Shown: positions 33,079 to 46,810 of the stretch, piece after piece | Layout of the letters: each line of letters begins with the position of its first letter | How positions within the stretch are numbered: position 1 is the stretch's first letter | Source of the DNA: Diphasiastrum complanatum | Taxonomy: Eukaryota; Streptophyta; Lycopodiopsida; Lycopodiales; Lycopodiaceae | DNA: 64,000 nucleotides | Reading direction: 5' to 3' | NCBI GenBank assembly: GCA_029204225.1 | Contig: CM055096.1 | Span: 31,994,305 to 32,058,304, forward strand | Program-made: the position numbers and the translations under genes | Notes under the pieces: generated by a model | Databases searched by the model: none | Told to the model about the DNA's origin: nothing | Seen by the model: the letters and a program-made list of their open reading frames with translations, nothing else

Positions 33079-35560
33079 CTAATGCTCACATAGGGCCGAA
33101 CTGCCTATAGAGGTGGGGTCCCTTGACCCTTTTAGGACATTTTGGCTAGACCAACCTTCTGTCAAAATTGGCCCTAACACTTTTGCTCTTGCTACTCTAT
33201 TTAAAACACTTTTCGTGAAAGGTAAGGAAAAATGATCTTTCTTTGTAACCACATTCAACGCCAAATTCACGTTTTGTCGTTCTTTTTGGGTACTATGACT
33301 ATTGGCGACACCCATTCTGTATGCTTGATTTCATAGATAAAATCGATATCGAGAAGCTTCTACAAATCTTGTTTGATCAGCTACATATAATTAGGATTGC
33401 AGCAATAGTATCGGCTCACCTTGGAGACTGCTCCTTCCAACAAGGGTATGATATGTTGGACTACCCACCAACAATGTGCGTAACCTTGTGAACTGAGTGG
33501 GTGTCAACTATTTTCCCACATAGACAAGTTTCTCTTCTTCGCCTGGCTCAACTAAATTCATGGGCTATGTCCGTGCAGATAAGAGTCCTTCAAAGACTTG
33601 TTCTTCTAGTGTTTGATTCTGATCAGGTTCTCTTCGTGCTTGTGGCACCATGACTACTACGTCATCTAAGGTATGGTTTTTAAATTTTTTGACATCTTGT
33701 GAACTAGCGTTTGTCAAGATTCCTCCTTCAACAGATTGATCTTAGCACGACTCATCATCTTTGGGCTTTTACTCATCTGAGATGATGACGCTGCATATGG
33801 TTCCATCCGGATTGATTTCAAGGAGTTCAATACCTTCTTCTTCTTCTTTTATCAACATAATTGTATACCTCCTTGTTATCTTTCTGGGGAGCTGGCTTGA
33901 TATTCACTTTGTGATTATGAATATCTATATCCACCGTAGCTATTGCTTCTTGGATAACTCCATCGGATCACCTGACTATAGTGATGTTTCATTTTATTCT
34001 TCTTAGTCATAGGTGCCTTGGGTGGTTCAACCTTGGAGACTTTTGCCATTGACGCTTTCTGTGGTGGTTGAACTGGTATTTTTCTCATTCCAAATCGATC
34101 AGGGTCCATGTGTTGCAAGACCTATTCGTTTGTCAGCTTAGTTTCTTCGTCATATAAAAAGACAAATTGCTAGGACACTAAGTCATCTTCAACTTGCTCT
34201 GATATCGGCTCTGCTGCTAACCATGCCACATTGATCATGTTCACTCCATATGTTATAGGCATTTCCAGGGTGTAACTCTTCGGGGATGATGTGCTAGGTT
34301 CTGTATCTGAATCCTGTTGACATGCATGCCCCACTATACAATCAATTGTTACCAAAGCGTCCATCCAATGCACAATCTATATTTAAGACTCATAATGGCC
34401 CCCTTAGCTTGCTTTGGGCGATCAATGGTGTGATCTATGGTGGACGATCCATCATTAACCTTGGGTATAATTGGCTTCATCGCCCATGTGGTTGAATCTA
34501 CCTTTACAACACGCTCTCTATTTTTGAAGGTGAGTTTTTGGTCCCCCAGTTGTAAATCACTTGTGCAACTCTCAACCAAAGTCTTTCTAGTAAAACACGA
34601 TAGGCGGAAGGAGACTCTGGAATATCCATCACCACAAAGGTGATAACAAATTGCACTCCCGTTATCTTTATCGGTATATCTTCAACTACATCTTTAGGTG
34701 AGTATCCGGTCCCTCAGTTGTGAATCACTTGCATGTGACTCTCAACCAAGGTCTTTCTAGTAAAACATGATAGGTGGAAGGAGACTTTGGAATATCCATC
34801 ACCACAAAGGTGATAACGAATTGCACTCCCATTATCTTTATGGGTATATCTTCAACTACACCTTTAGGTTTCACACAGGATTAATTAGCTAGTTTGATAG
34901 TGAATATTGTCGGTTTCAGCCCTTGCAATTCCAATTTCTGATATAAAGTAGTGGAGATTAAATTGACGTCTGATCCTCCATCTACCACTACAACTTCATC
35001 CTCGTATCTCTTGTGCTTGATCGGCAGAGTGATATTGTGTTGCTCACTCTCCCACACTGCCCCAATATGGAGAATGTTGTTGATTCTTTCATAGCCCACA
35101 CAATACAAGGGTTCTTGTGTGGCTAGTTTTGGTTCCGATTTGATCCAATCTACTAGGATTCTCTTTTCTTGAGGTGCAATCCGTAGGAACTCTTTGAGGT
35201 ATAAGTTCATATGGCTAGCCAGTAGACTTGTGAGCACTCTCGTTTGTGGAACCTCAAACTCTCCCATCTGGAATAGTATTTCATGATGTTCCAAGTTTGC
35301 TCAACACCATGCTCTTGGATAAGATAGGCATGATATACAATTTTGTGAGAAGTTTACATTAAATGACGAACACATTGAGCAATTTGAGGCAAAATCTCAT
35401 TTGATAAAGCGTCAACGTTCAATAATGCAAAACATACCCTTATGTAAAAGGGAATGGTCTTTTGAGTGACCTTTACCGATGTTAAGGTCAGCCATTTAGG
35501 ACAAGATATAACTATGAAAATCATTTGAACCACCACTACGGGTCTCTAGTAAGGCCACTC
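33079..35560 (-). pseudogene. Gypsy gag-end/protease/RT-start relic
   Basis: Minus-strand order from right to left: a linker (35294-35100), aspartic protease with VVVDGGSDVNLIS (about 35005-34967), where relatives have D-S/T-G-S, and a protease C-terminus VVMDIPESP...YRVLLERLWL (about 34640-34570). Much farther left is a short RT piece NVVTKKDHFSLPF...RVARAK (about 33260-33177). Blocks between are decayed; 33320-34500 contains Pro/Lys-rich frames without clear domains. Stops, a duplication and an internal deletion between protease and RT make it dead. Confidence 0.65.
34530..34868. repeat. ~169-bp tandem duplication in the gypsy protease
   Basis: Two units containing CTCAACCAAGGTCTTTCTAG and CCATCACCACAAAGGTGATAAC repeat at a period of about 169 bases, duplicating the end of the protease domain. 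Confidence 0.85.
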
Positions 35561-36598
35561 CCTAGTCTTATGAAAAGGTTGAGGGAACATTTTACGTGCT
35601 CTTACCCAAAACATTCCTAACGTGTGTTGTGAAGAAAATTCATGCATCATTCGCTACAATAGATTGATTCCACAAATCGGTAAAAAATTTTATGGATAGT
35701 ACTAATCTATATGGGCATGTAAACATTTGATGGACTTCTATATTTTTTTGGGCAGGTCCATTTTGGGGTCTAGACTTTTCCATTGTAAAATGGATTATCT
35801 TTTTAGCTCAAAACTTTGTGGAAAACTTTGGAAGTGTTGGGGAATAGATTTTCTAGTGGCCTTTTTGCTACTCATACAATGTTTTTCTATTGGCCACAAA
35901 TTTGGACTTTTTTGAGTTGTGATTTGCCTTGAAAATTTCTTTATTGATGTAATTCATTGTTTTTTTTTTTTTTCGAACAGGTTATGCAACTTTCCTCAAT
36001 TTGTACTATGGAAGGCGCCAGGCACAGGCCATTATGCCCTGTTCGGCTACTTATCATAATGGATACTTTGACTTTTTCCACATGTCCTTTATGAAGCATA
36101 ATGAGCACTCCGAATTTTTTAGACCAGTCAATAATTGCCACATGGCAGGCGCGCCAAATTTTTTTTGAAAAAATAGATGACTATTCTGCTTTTTCATCCG
36201 TTCAAAAAATGGGCAGAATAGTCACCAATTATCCATGATTATATACTCATAATCTGCCCCTAAAAAATTTGTAGACTGAATATGGGCAGATAGTGACAGT
36301 TATGACAGTTTTATATGTTGTTTGCATGATTTAATGCACTTCAAGAATGACTAGTAAAAGGTCACACAAATCCTTTACTACAATTGCTGAATTGCTAATA
36401 TTAAAGGCATACCATACAAAATCAATCATGCATAAATGATTAACCGTGAAGGGTATAAGGAAAGCCTCCACACCCAACTATGCCAACCATAACATTTTCC
36501 ATTCACATATATTTATTGGCTAACATATACTCCACCTCTTGAAAAAGAATTGATCAATCTGCAGAAAACAAGAGACAAATAATTGTATTTATGTCAAA
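35561..36598. other. Intergenic spacer 3' of the CASP-like gene
   Basis: No gene, transposon domain or array recognised. There is a T run at 35961-35973 and generally AT-rich composition. Confidence 0.45.
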
Positions 36599-36782
36599 TG
36601 CTCAGCTACCTGTACAAAGTGGATAGCACATTTCTCACATATGAGAATCATTCTCCCAAATATTATTTGTATAATGAGCCTAACCTCAGAGGTCGAAGAT
36701 GCATAGGCACATTAACCAAAATAGGTGTTGATAGCACTTGCTTATATTACAATATAGAAATTTAGTTACAGACACTACTAGA
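36599..36782 (-). other. 3' flank/UTR conserved between the CASP-like paralogues
   Basis: About 180 bases downstream of the stop codon match 63775-63954 next to the second paralogue (shared blocks: TTCTCACATATGAGAA, TAATGAGCCTAACCT, GGTGCATAGGCAC). This is the likely 3' UTR; a TATATTGTAATATAA stretch on the transcript strand may serve polyadenylation. Confidence 0.6.
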
Positions 36783-37916
36783 TCATGATCTGATAATATG
36801 CTTGGCCAAAAAATAACCAGACTGGACTGCTGAAATTGCCACAACTGCAAAGGTCAAGAAGCTAATGCTCACAGATGCTGCTGCAAGTGTGCAGAAACCA
36901 CTCAATCCAGTATCATTGCAAAGGGAAGGCCGCAACCACAAATCACCACCTCCATGTTTCAACAATTTCACCAATGTGGCACCTGATGCAGACGTTGCCA
37001 ACAGCAGGTATGCAAAAATCTGCAACAATTGCAAGTTCCACGTCATGAAGAGGGTAAATAGAATGCTTCTACGACTTTGCCATTAATAGGTTTTTTATGC
37101 AGCTGCTAGCTTCCGAGCAACAAGCTTTCTGCACTTAAATTAGCTGCAAAAAGTACCCCTTCCTTGCACTGAAACACTTAATGGCAATACCGTTCTACAA
37201 ACTAATCACTGCATCTATTACAGAACATCCAGCCTAATATTCCACTCGTTCGAGATAAGCAGAATAAGTTACAGCATGTGATTACTACTGAATGGCTGTT
37301 TGCCCGCACAAGTAGAGATTGAGTAAAAGAGAGACCTGATCGAGAATGAGGCTGATGAACTCCGAAATTGGGGTGGGTAGTAGGCTATGCCCTGCAATAA
37401 TACTGATCAACGCCCCGAAAGTCTGTGCAAGAGAATATACACATACCAGCACATTTGCAGCAAGAACAGCTCTGCAAACCATTCATTTCTCTTAGCACGG
37501 ATGAGTCGATCGATCACATCAGATGTTACGATGTTATGAGAAAGCATTTTACTCAATTAAGTGGAAAGAGCCCTTGTTTTCTATATGGGATGACGAGCCA
37601 AAACTTACTTTGTGGAGTCAAAATCGGAGAACTTGAGCCTGACGAAGATGTTTCCCGCATTGTCTGACAACGACTTGCTATCTGAAGCCATCGTTGCAAA
37701 GGCAATGACGCTCAGCAATACAGCCAGTATACGTAGCACCAGATCTGTGACTCTCGAGCGGCGACTCCTTGAGCTGCTTTCGCGTTCGATTGAGGAAAGC
37801 TGATTGGCTTCGTACGCGTACGGAGATTTTTTGTTAGATGCCACTTCATCAAATGATGGAGCTGGATATGAATTGTTTGGTTCAAAGCCGTCCATACTTT
37901 GTCCAAAGTTGCTCAT
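36783..37916 (-). CDS. CASP-like protein (Casparian strip membrane domain family)
   Basis: Four-pass plasma-membrane protein of the CASP/CASPL (DUF588) family; CASPs form membrane scaffolds that guide cell-wall deposition, while CASPL roles are mostly unknown. I propose three exons: 37916-37609, 37471-37336 and 37019-36783, giving 226 aa. Introns of 137 and 316 bases start GTAAGT and GTCTCT and end TTTGCAG and TTGTTGCAG. The second donor is weak but keeps phase at the usual family position after Leu-Asp-Gln. Predicted membrane segments lie near residues 56-76, 104-129, 140-165 and 197-219. The conserved Arg of segment 1 (R62) and Asp of segment 3 (D147) are present. The second outer loop has W176 and the pair C182/C191. 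The N-terminus (1-55) is hydrophilic, Ser/Arg-rich and has no signal peptide. No disruptions seen. The subfamily cannot be assigned. Confidence 0.9.
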
Positions 37917-37963
37917 TCTCTCTTTTCCCCTCTCGATCTGATCTCTCTAAGAGTACAGAGCTA

Positions 37964-37973
37964 TGTTTTTATA
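37964..37973 (-). promoter_or_regulatory. Putative TATA box of the CASP-like gene
   Basis: CTATAAAAAC on the gene strand, about 50 bases upstream of the ATG at 37916. A transcription start about 30 bases downstream would leave a 5' UTR of roughly 20 bases, which is short, so an additional upstream start is possible. Confidence 0.5.
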
Positions 37974-39049
37974 GATTAACCATACACTGTATACAGCCCT
38001 AGTAAAATCAGTCTTTATAAGCCCTGTGCCTGATGTTGTTACCTGCAATTTCTAGTGCAACCCAGATGCTGTGAACGACTCTGAGGAATCTTACCTGATT
38101 GTCTCTCGCTGGGAACTAAAATCCTTGGTCGGATCTTCACGAACAACGTCGTAGCTAGATGTTAGATAAAAATCTCCTACAATCCGTCCTGATTTAACAG
38201 CCTCAAGCTCAATATACGCGTATATCCCGATCACGACTTGCTAACCAGAACGCGTACTTACCGATTCTAGAAGGACACTCAAATCAGCAGCAAGATCAAC
38301 ACCGAGTGATGCGTGCGCGTTCAGAACTTGTTTACTCTTCAGACCAGAAACTCCAAAGTCAACATAGAAAGACTTGTCTTACAAATATAGATCATTTCCG
38401 TGAGCGTGACACAAGCTTTGCATGAAAACATAGAGAGCTATACACGGCTGTGCTAGTAATTCTTCGTAGCTCTTTGGTCTCTTCAACTGTAGACGCTGCA
38501 GCCTTAAGGTTAAGCTAAAATACTCCACAACACAATTTAAGCTAGCTCCTCAGAGACAAGATCATAGTGGGTCAATCAGTAATCATACTATAATTCCGAA
38601 GAAACCGAGGTAAATTTGTATTCAGACTCCAGTAGAGTGACAGTTATGATACGCAAATTGAATTTGAGGGTAAGTGCAAATGATGAGAGAGATATCTGGA
38701 TGTACTGTAGGGTAACTTCATCGAAATCGCGTTGATGGTGCTGTGGGTTGCACGATCCTGCAGCTGCATGAAGGAGAAGAGAGAGAAGCGGCTCGACGAT
38801 TGAAGGATGTGACGAAGGAAAGTGAGGAGGAAGGGATTAGTTCTCAATAATTCTGAGCTACTGAAGTCAAGATTTCAAAGAGATGTATTCCGAGTTTTCT
38901 AAGCTAAATATATAGTCAGCTATAGCTACTTATCTAAGAACTTGATTAGGTTGCCCCTTGGAAACAGAGGATATATTGCAAATTCTTAGAACCTTTGCTT
39001 GATTTAGTGCTAAGCTATTGTGAACATTTGCGAAATGGTGAGTGTCACT
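37974..39049. other. Upstream region of the CASP-like gene
   Basis: No transposon motif and no long frame. By position it should hold the promoter. Nothing specific could be identified beyond the TATA-like box. Moderately AT-rich. Confidence 0.4.
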
Positions 39050-39540
39050 TCAAGGTGAGTTTGAGCATTGGAACGAGTTTTTTTAAGTTTTGATTGTTTT
39101 GCAATCTTTGTTTTTTGATTAAAGATTCGAAAATCTGCTTTAACACCAAGCTTCTCGTGATATTTAAATCACCTTGTTTTCATCACTGTGAGTTTGACAA
39201 GCATTGGAATGAGTTTTGAAATTCTTCTAGATGCAATCTTTGTTTATATTAAAGATTTGAAAGTCACCTTCAACACTTCTTCTTGTGATAGTGTTTTCAT
39301 TTTGTTTTTTTATAGGTTATTTTAGCAACTCATGAATTAAAAGCATATTGGCTCTATTTTGAGAAGTCTCACATAATTAATTTAATAGCTTTATTTTTTA
39401 TCATGATAGGTTAACTTTTATAGGTTTAATAGCAACTCATGGGTTAAAAGCATACTAAATCTATATTGAGAAGTCTCACATTATGATACAAAGACTTGCA
39501 AGTTATTTAATTGAATGAATTTAAATTTTATCATGTACAT
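39050..39540. repeat. Two degenerate tandem duplications
   Basis: A roughly 140-bp unit (GAGTTTGA-CATTGGAA ... CTTCTTGTGATA) occurs twice in 39050-39300, followed by a roughly 110-bp unit (GCAACTCATG-TTAAAAGCATA ... GAGAAGTCTCACAT) twice in 39313-39490. AT-rich and non-coding. Confidence 0.7.
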
Positions 39541-40560
39541 TTTTATTTTTGGTGCAACTAAAATGCTTAGTCTATGCTAAAAAATCAAATAACAACTTGA
39601 TATTTCTTGTACTATGTTCTAATGGACCAAGCTTAGAGTGTTGATCCAAAGTATTAGAAGTTTATAAACATAAATTTTAAGGTACCAATATCAAATCAAT
39701 ATTCTATATGAGAATAAAAAACTTGAGTTTAAGTTTTTATTGGCTCATAGCCTATAAGGGGCTCGAGCATTGGAAACCTATTTGACCTATTTTTTGTAGG
39801 TGAATTGAAATTTTGTAATTGTATTTAATAATTATAGCTTTTTGTCAAACAATGTTTTGCATTCTTAAAAACTAAGGTGTATATACCAAGTGAATTTGAT
39901 AATAATGCATGACAATCAATTTTTTGATACTTTTGAATTGTCAGTAGTTGTGTATCTCTCATTTTCATCAATAAATTGGTTGATTCTTGAATGCATTCAA
40001 CATATGTACGCAAAGCTTCTCATGATTAAAAGATCGCCTATTTTTTTTTCTCAATTCGAAATTTAGGTTTTGGTTCACTAACAATCATTGTTACTAAGTT
40101 ATGCACTAGGTAATCTTGTTCCAAAACTCAATCTAGACTGTTCATTTATGTAAGATTTGAGCATACACATATGATGTACTTTTAAATGAAGCAACTCAAC
40201 TCCATTCAATGGGTAAGTGTTGTGGATGAATTATTAGAATTCATCAGCCCATTAGGGCAAGCTAGTTTGTCTCGAGCTCTCCAATTTGTCCATCCATAAG
40301 CCACGACCTAGTACATAAAGAGTACTAGAGACTATACTAAAATAGGTGATCTAGTTCCTTTGCTCACAAGCCTCACTCGCCAAAATGGGCTCGTGCGCTA
40401 GCTCCTTCCATGGCATAAATTATGGGATCATTTCATGTCTTTGCAAGTGCAATTTCAAGTAGAAAATCAGAGTTATAATTTTGCTAGGTGATTCGAGGGC
40501 CTTCGCCACCTGAGAGGATTTTTTGTTGAGAGTTACTCCGTTTTACTTGAATCATCAAAA
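39541..40560. other. AT-rich intergenic spacer
   Basis: No gene, RNA or repeat array recognised; scattered short open frames only. Confidence 0.45.
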
Positions 40561-40566
40561 TGGCTA

Positions 40567-40717
40567 TGTGGATAGCCAATGAATAATTGCCACATAACAC
40601 ATGCACATTCCAATGGAATATGCATATGCTATCTGGCAATCAATCATTGGCTATCCACAGAGACATTTTGTTGGAATGTGCATGTATTACATGGTAGTCA
40701 TCCATTCATTGTCCACA
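40567..40717. repeat. Foldback with one arm and two inverted copies
   Basis: A 46-base arm (40567-40612, starting TGTGGATAGCCAATG) is followed by two inverted copies of itself at 40614-40659 and 40672-40717. Either copy can pair with the first arm, with a few mismatches. It resembles the foldback core of a small inverted-repeat element, but no target duplication is seen. Confidence 0.75.
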
Positions 40718-40781
40718 CGACGTTTTTGGCAGAATGTGTACATTGAGATTTGGAAGCACACGAAATTTGTTTCTAAAAGGT

Positions 40782-40901
40782 GGCTTTGGCAAAAAGAAAG
40801 ATAAGTCTAAGTTGAAATGCTTTTATTGTGAAATCAAAGGGCATTTTGCAAATGAATGTTTGAAGAAGCAAAGAGATGAATTTGACATCCAGCTAAATTA
40901 G
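40782..40901 (+). pseudogene. Copia gag zinc-knuckle fragment
   Basis: A 39-codon frame ending at a TAG at 40899 encodes a Lys-rich stretch, a CX2CX4HX4C knuckle (CFYC...HFANEC) and a short tail, like the nucleocapsid of copia gag. No other element parts are adjacent. It is a short fossil. Confidence 0.6.
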
Positions 40902-41181
40902 CAAACCCTGCCATTAACACTTTCACACAAGGCTAGCTTGAGTTTCCAGTATTGCGACTATAGATCGAGAAGCAAATTTTTTGGTGAGGTTTTCATTGCA
41001 TTCAATGGTCTATTTACGTAGTGAAAATTTCACTAGAAAATCCATTGGTTAAGTATAGAGGATGGCAAGGTAGTTCCCTTTTTCTGGATGTTTTTCCATG
41101 GTAGGTCATGTCACTTTCTTTACTCATAATCTGGTGCTAAAATTTTCAACAGTTTTCATGGGAAAAAAAAAAGTTAAAACA
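40902..41181. other. Short spacer
   Basis: Nothing recognised; ends in an A-run at 41161-41174 just before the truncated LTR element. Confidence 0.4.
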
Positions 41182-44080
41182 AGTACTCGTGTTTTGCCTG
41201 GGTTTACATGATTGCTTGTGATACAAGGAGCTGATGGCTCGAGAATGAACATTTTCTTTTGAAGGCTGATACCATCAAACAAAGAGGACTACAGAATCTA
41301 TGGGACGGATTTGCAGTTCAAGTACTCGCACGTGAACGGCAACGAAACGACTCAATGTTTGCAAAGGATGGATGGCTAGCCTGTTTCTTGGGTTAGTTTC
41401 ATTTGCGACAACGCCCACCAGATGCAAGCATGAAGTCAAAAGTTGGAAAGGGCAATTTCAGGGGAGATCTTCTATGGAGCAGTTGGTCTTCATTTTGGGA
41501 TGGCCACCTTCGGAACTGAAACTCACTGAGCATGGGTGATATCCAGTATCAGTTGGGTTTTTCCTCAAAGAGGAAAGACTAGGATCCTCTTCAGAGATTG
41601 GCAACAAGTTGGATCGAGCCATAATCCTAGCAAATGGTAAGCAAAGTGTTGGAAAGGCTTTTTGTCCGAAGGACTCTACTCTAAGTCCGATCAGCTGATT
41701 TTATAAGTGGAGGGGAACTATCACACACACCTCTCTCTTGGGGCAAATTTTGAACGAAAGTTGATCAAAACGGGGGCAAATTCAAGGTGACCTAGCCATA
41801 CTCACACGAGGAGACTGGCGAACTTTGGACCTAATAAGTTGACAAGTTTTTGTTGTGAAAAGGAAAGTTTGTTATAGGCTTTCTCTGGACCAGCAATGAT
41901 GAGGAAACATATGAGTACGCTGGCTTGTGTTACGTGTAAGGCAGCTGATCAATGAAGGAACTGTGAAAGTTGAGTCTTGCATGAGAGACTTGGTATTTTT
42001 GAACAGACGCTAAGGGACAATTCGTGTTGAGATCGGACTAGTGCAAACTCTGGGTGCATGTGCCTGATTCAAAGAGAGCTACTTGAAGCCAAGCTCGATG
42101 TACACTTCTTGTTTTGACTGTGAGGCAACTGACCAGTGATGGAATTGTGAAAAACGAGTTTTGCGTGATGGACATGGTGCTTCAAACAAACGCGAAGAGA
42201 TAGTTCAAATGCGGATCAAACTGGTGCGACCCTTTGGCTTTCCACGAGGTCAATGGTTACATTTGGGCTGATTCAAAGAGCTACTTCAAGCTAAGTGAGA
42301 GGTGCATTGCGGAGTACTCAATCTTTGCCTACCTTAAAGAGCCAAGATGGAAAAGTATCAAGATCAGGCTGGGACAAGGAGAGAAATCAAGGTGCAGAAG
42401 CAACAAGGCACGGAGTGGACCATAACGTGGGCAATCGAACGATAAATCCTTTGGCTCAGGGAGCCTTGATACCTGTGCGGAACTGAACAAATCTGGAGCT
42501 CAGGGAGCTCAACACAAAGTGCATCAAAGACAAATCAGGAGCTCAAAGGAGTTCCAAAGTCGAAAGTCAGAAGCGACAGGGGCGAACATTTCAAAGAAAG
42601 GCCTCTGTCACCAGTTAAGAAGGTTTCTGGGTTTTACGAAAGCGATATCAAATCTACGCTTTTCCCAGACAAAGATATATTTTCAAGTTATGTAATTTTT
42701 CAGTACAAAGAGCTAAGCCTCCGACTTGTGGTGTGCCAGCTTTAATATTAATAAAAAGTGGCCAGTAAATTGAGTACTATGCCAAGTAGCTTAAATGTAT
42801 AGTTATTTTAATTGGGAGACACCTTTACTTTAATATGACATCTGATGAGGACATCAGATTTTATAAAGGTGGGGTGGATGTTGTAAAGCTACCTTTACAA
42901 GCTTTACTTCCGGCACCAGCTATGTCCCCGGCGCCAGCATCGCCCCTGCTGCCCTCGGCGCCGGCGCCGCTCTCGGCGCCACTGTGACCAGAATCCAGCC
43001 GGCGCCAAGTACCTATGGCTGAAAATCTTTGATCGGTTCTAGCGGAGAGCTCAGATCGATGTGCAATCACCTCACACGATCTAGGCATGATTAAAGGAAG
43101 CCTAGGGATCAATAAAATCTAGAGAGATAAAATGACTTTCTAGAAAGAGAAAATCCTAGAGAGAGAAAAATGAGCTTTACCAGCTTGGGTAGAGTGCTTG
43201 GTACACACCAATACTATAGGGGAGTGCGGGTTGTGACTCAGGACGAGCTCCAACCAAGTCTCAGCCTCCCTTGCTAGAATGTTGTCATGGCTCTCGCCTT
43301 GGCATGCTAGCGCCCCGGAGACTAGGGTCGGTCACACACTTGAAATGTAACCTTCTCAGATTTATCAATAAAGTGGGATTTTCCTCAAACTGACTCTGAT
43401 TACCTTCTGGGTTTCAGTGTTCGGTAAAAGCGCCAGTTGTAAGGCCGCTTTCAAAATTTTTAACTTGGCACATAGCTGAGGGTCGTATCCCGGGACGCCA
43501 GCGGTATGCTGTCGGGACCATTCGGTCCGTGCCGCCAGCGGTATGCTGTCGGGACCATTCGGTCCAGGAACTGGTTGTCTCCATATCTGTCGCGGCTTGT
43601 GGTTCTGAGTGTTCCCTGCATGAACGTGAATGGGTTAAGCTCTTGGGGAACGAGCTCTAACCTGTCGGCTGAGTTGGATGGCTTGCTTGGGTGGAAGTTA
43701 CCTATTTATGGCTATCCAGTCTGGCGTGGCGCCAAGTTGGCTTCCAGCGCTCGTGACGAAGCTTTCGGTTGGTTAAGTCTGATGTAAGTCAGACCGCTTG
43801 CTTGGAATGGATGTTACTCGTTTGTAACGAAGCTTCGAGTTGGTTAAGTTTGATGTATGTCGGGCGGCTTGCTTGGAGGGAAGTCACCCACATCGGGACC
43901 CCCGATCTAGCATGGCGCCAGGTTGGATCTCAATGTTGGTTTTCGAAACTTCAAGTTGGTTAAGTCTGATCGTTGTTGGCGAGTTGGTTGCTTGTATGTC
44001 AAGTGGGTTTGGATGGCAAGAGTTGAAGGCTGGGAAGCTAAGTCGTGGTTCTCGACTCCCTTTTGGATGCCCGCGCTACA
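41182..44080 (+). mobile_element. Second non-coding LTR element, 5'-truncated
   Basis: Matches the 27255-32311 element from its internal position about 29117 to the end of its 3' LTR. The 5' LTR, primer-binding site and stem-loop region are absent. The left break follows an A-run; the right end abuts a GA microsatellite. It has one unit where the other copy has the 253-bp duplication. Confidence 0.92.
42879..44080 (+). repeat. 3' LTR of the truncated element (1202 bp)
   Basis: Third copy of the 1.2-kb LTR, with TG...CA ends and the terminal 8-bp stem intact. It differs from the other two by fewer GGCGCC units (42911-42990) and small deletions, for example near 43205 and 43645. Confidence 0.93.
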
Positions 44081-45201
<1,121 letters not shown>

Positions 45202-45213
45202 ACAGGCCGACCA

Positions 45214-45487
45214 AGTAAGAATTAAAGTAGAATCATTGTGCTACTGTACTGTGAGTCCTATCAGTTGATAAGGATCAGTTGGCCTCGCCACGAGGCAAGT
45301 CGATGGGACACGCGTCCCGCCAACAGCAACCTGGGTCATGTATGGATTGCCTGAGTGAACAACTATATGTAAAGTGTAATTTCATTTTGAAAAATACAGT
45401 TGCTATGTGAGCTTGCTGTGGAGAGTGTTTTATGTTTGTGTTATTGTATATCATGATCTATGTTCCTGTGCAAAGCAGTTTCTAAGT
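45214..45487 (+). repeat. 5' LTR of the full-length copia (274 bp)
   Basis: Starts AGTAAGAATT and ends TTTCTAAGT, followed at once by the primer-binding site. The termini are not the canonical TG...CA. Confidence 0.88.
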
Positions 45488-45500
45488 TGGTATCAGAGCC
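45488..45500 (+). promoter_or_regulatory. Primer-binding site of the full-length copia
   Basis: TGGTATCAGAGCC, complementary to initiator Met-tRNA. The leader 45501-46810 (1.3 kb) has no coding frame I recognise; it is long for a copia leader. Confidence 0.9.
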
Positions 45501-46810
45501 GTACAGGGAGTATACACAATACAGCATCGTCGTTGAAGAGAGCTTCGGGAGAACTGTCTTCTGAGAGTTCGGGGTTTACAGCGGGTTGAAGATGGAAAGA
45601 GAAGCACTGGTGCACGGTTTCTAATTTATAGAGGCTTGCCAAGCTCAGCATAGGGATTATTAGCTTGTGCATAGCATCAGGCAGGAAAAAATTTGGTGAA
45701 AAATTGACAATTTTGAAGCCAGCTGAAAATTGAAACCGGGTTTGGGGTTACGGTTTTTTATACATAACTTGTGATTTCTTCGCTGTTTGTGCACCATTTT
45801 GGATGTCGTAAGGACAGGCAGGAAGCTAATCACATTGTCAACCAGCCATGGAGAGATTCTGAGATTTATGTCAGAGATTTGTCTCCAGACAGTCAACCTA
45901 GCATATTTGCAGTAAAAGGTGAAAAAAAAGTCACTTTGTCAAGTTGAGCTAAAATCATCATTTCTCTACGAAATTTCATGACTGAACGCTCTACAGACTT
46001 GGTATCAGTAGGTCGACCCTGCTCCAGGCCTCAGATCGTGCTCAAATCGATCCATAGGCGAGTTAGATCAAGCAAAAACGAGCTTGGAGAGGTGCGGCCG
46101 TAGACAGAGAGGTCGCAGACTGTTCGCACGTGAAACCAGGGTGAAACCATAGTGTTTTGGAGTGGGTAGCGCTTACAAGACTCTCCATTAGTGCACAAGA
46201 GTGCTCAGATCCATTGGATAGAGAAGCTACAAGATCAACGGCTCAGTTCATGCTATCCAGAAGGGATATCCACAGTTGGATCAGAATCAACCATTGGATG
46301 GAGTCTAAAGGGTTGTTGAAGAGGGCCCTGAAGAAGTGAAGAGCATTTTGGCCTTCAACTTCATTAAAAAATTTCATATTGAAACTGGAGCTAGGTCCCT
46401 TCACAAGTGAAGAGTGAAATTTCTTCAAGGTGAAGAAACAGTTCAAAAACTAGAAAAGTCCCTATTTTTGGGTCCTTTGTCCGTTTTGACCCAAACGAAA
46501 GGCTATAACCTCCAAACGAAGGGCACCGGACTGTACTTGCAAGTACGGTATATCAAAACAGAGTGATTGCAGCAGAGAAAGTGTTTGGAGTGTGCCAAAA
46601 GTGATTTCACCATTCCACTAGGCACGTTGCTGGGAGTTGACGACTGAGTGCATTTCGGAAGGCGACGCCGATTTGACTTTCAAATTGGTGGAAAAGCGAC
46701 GAGTGGTCTGGTAAGGGAAAAGTGCAGGTCATTATTTTCAACTTCTGACATCACTGTTGGCCTTGGCATACTGTTTTTAGCCTACCACAACAGTTTCAAG
46801 CAGTTTTGCG

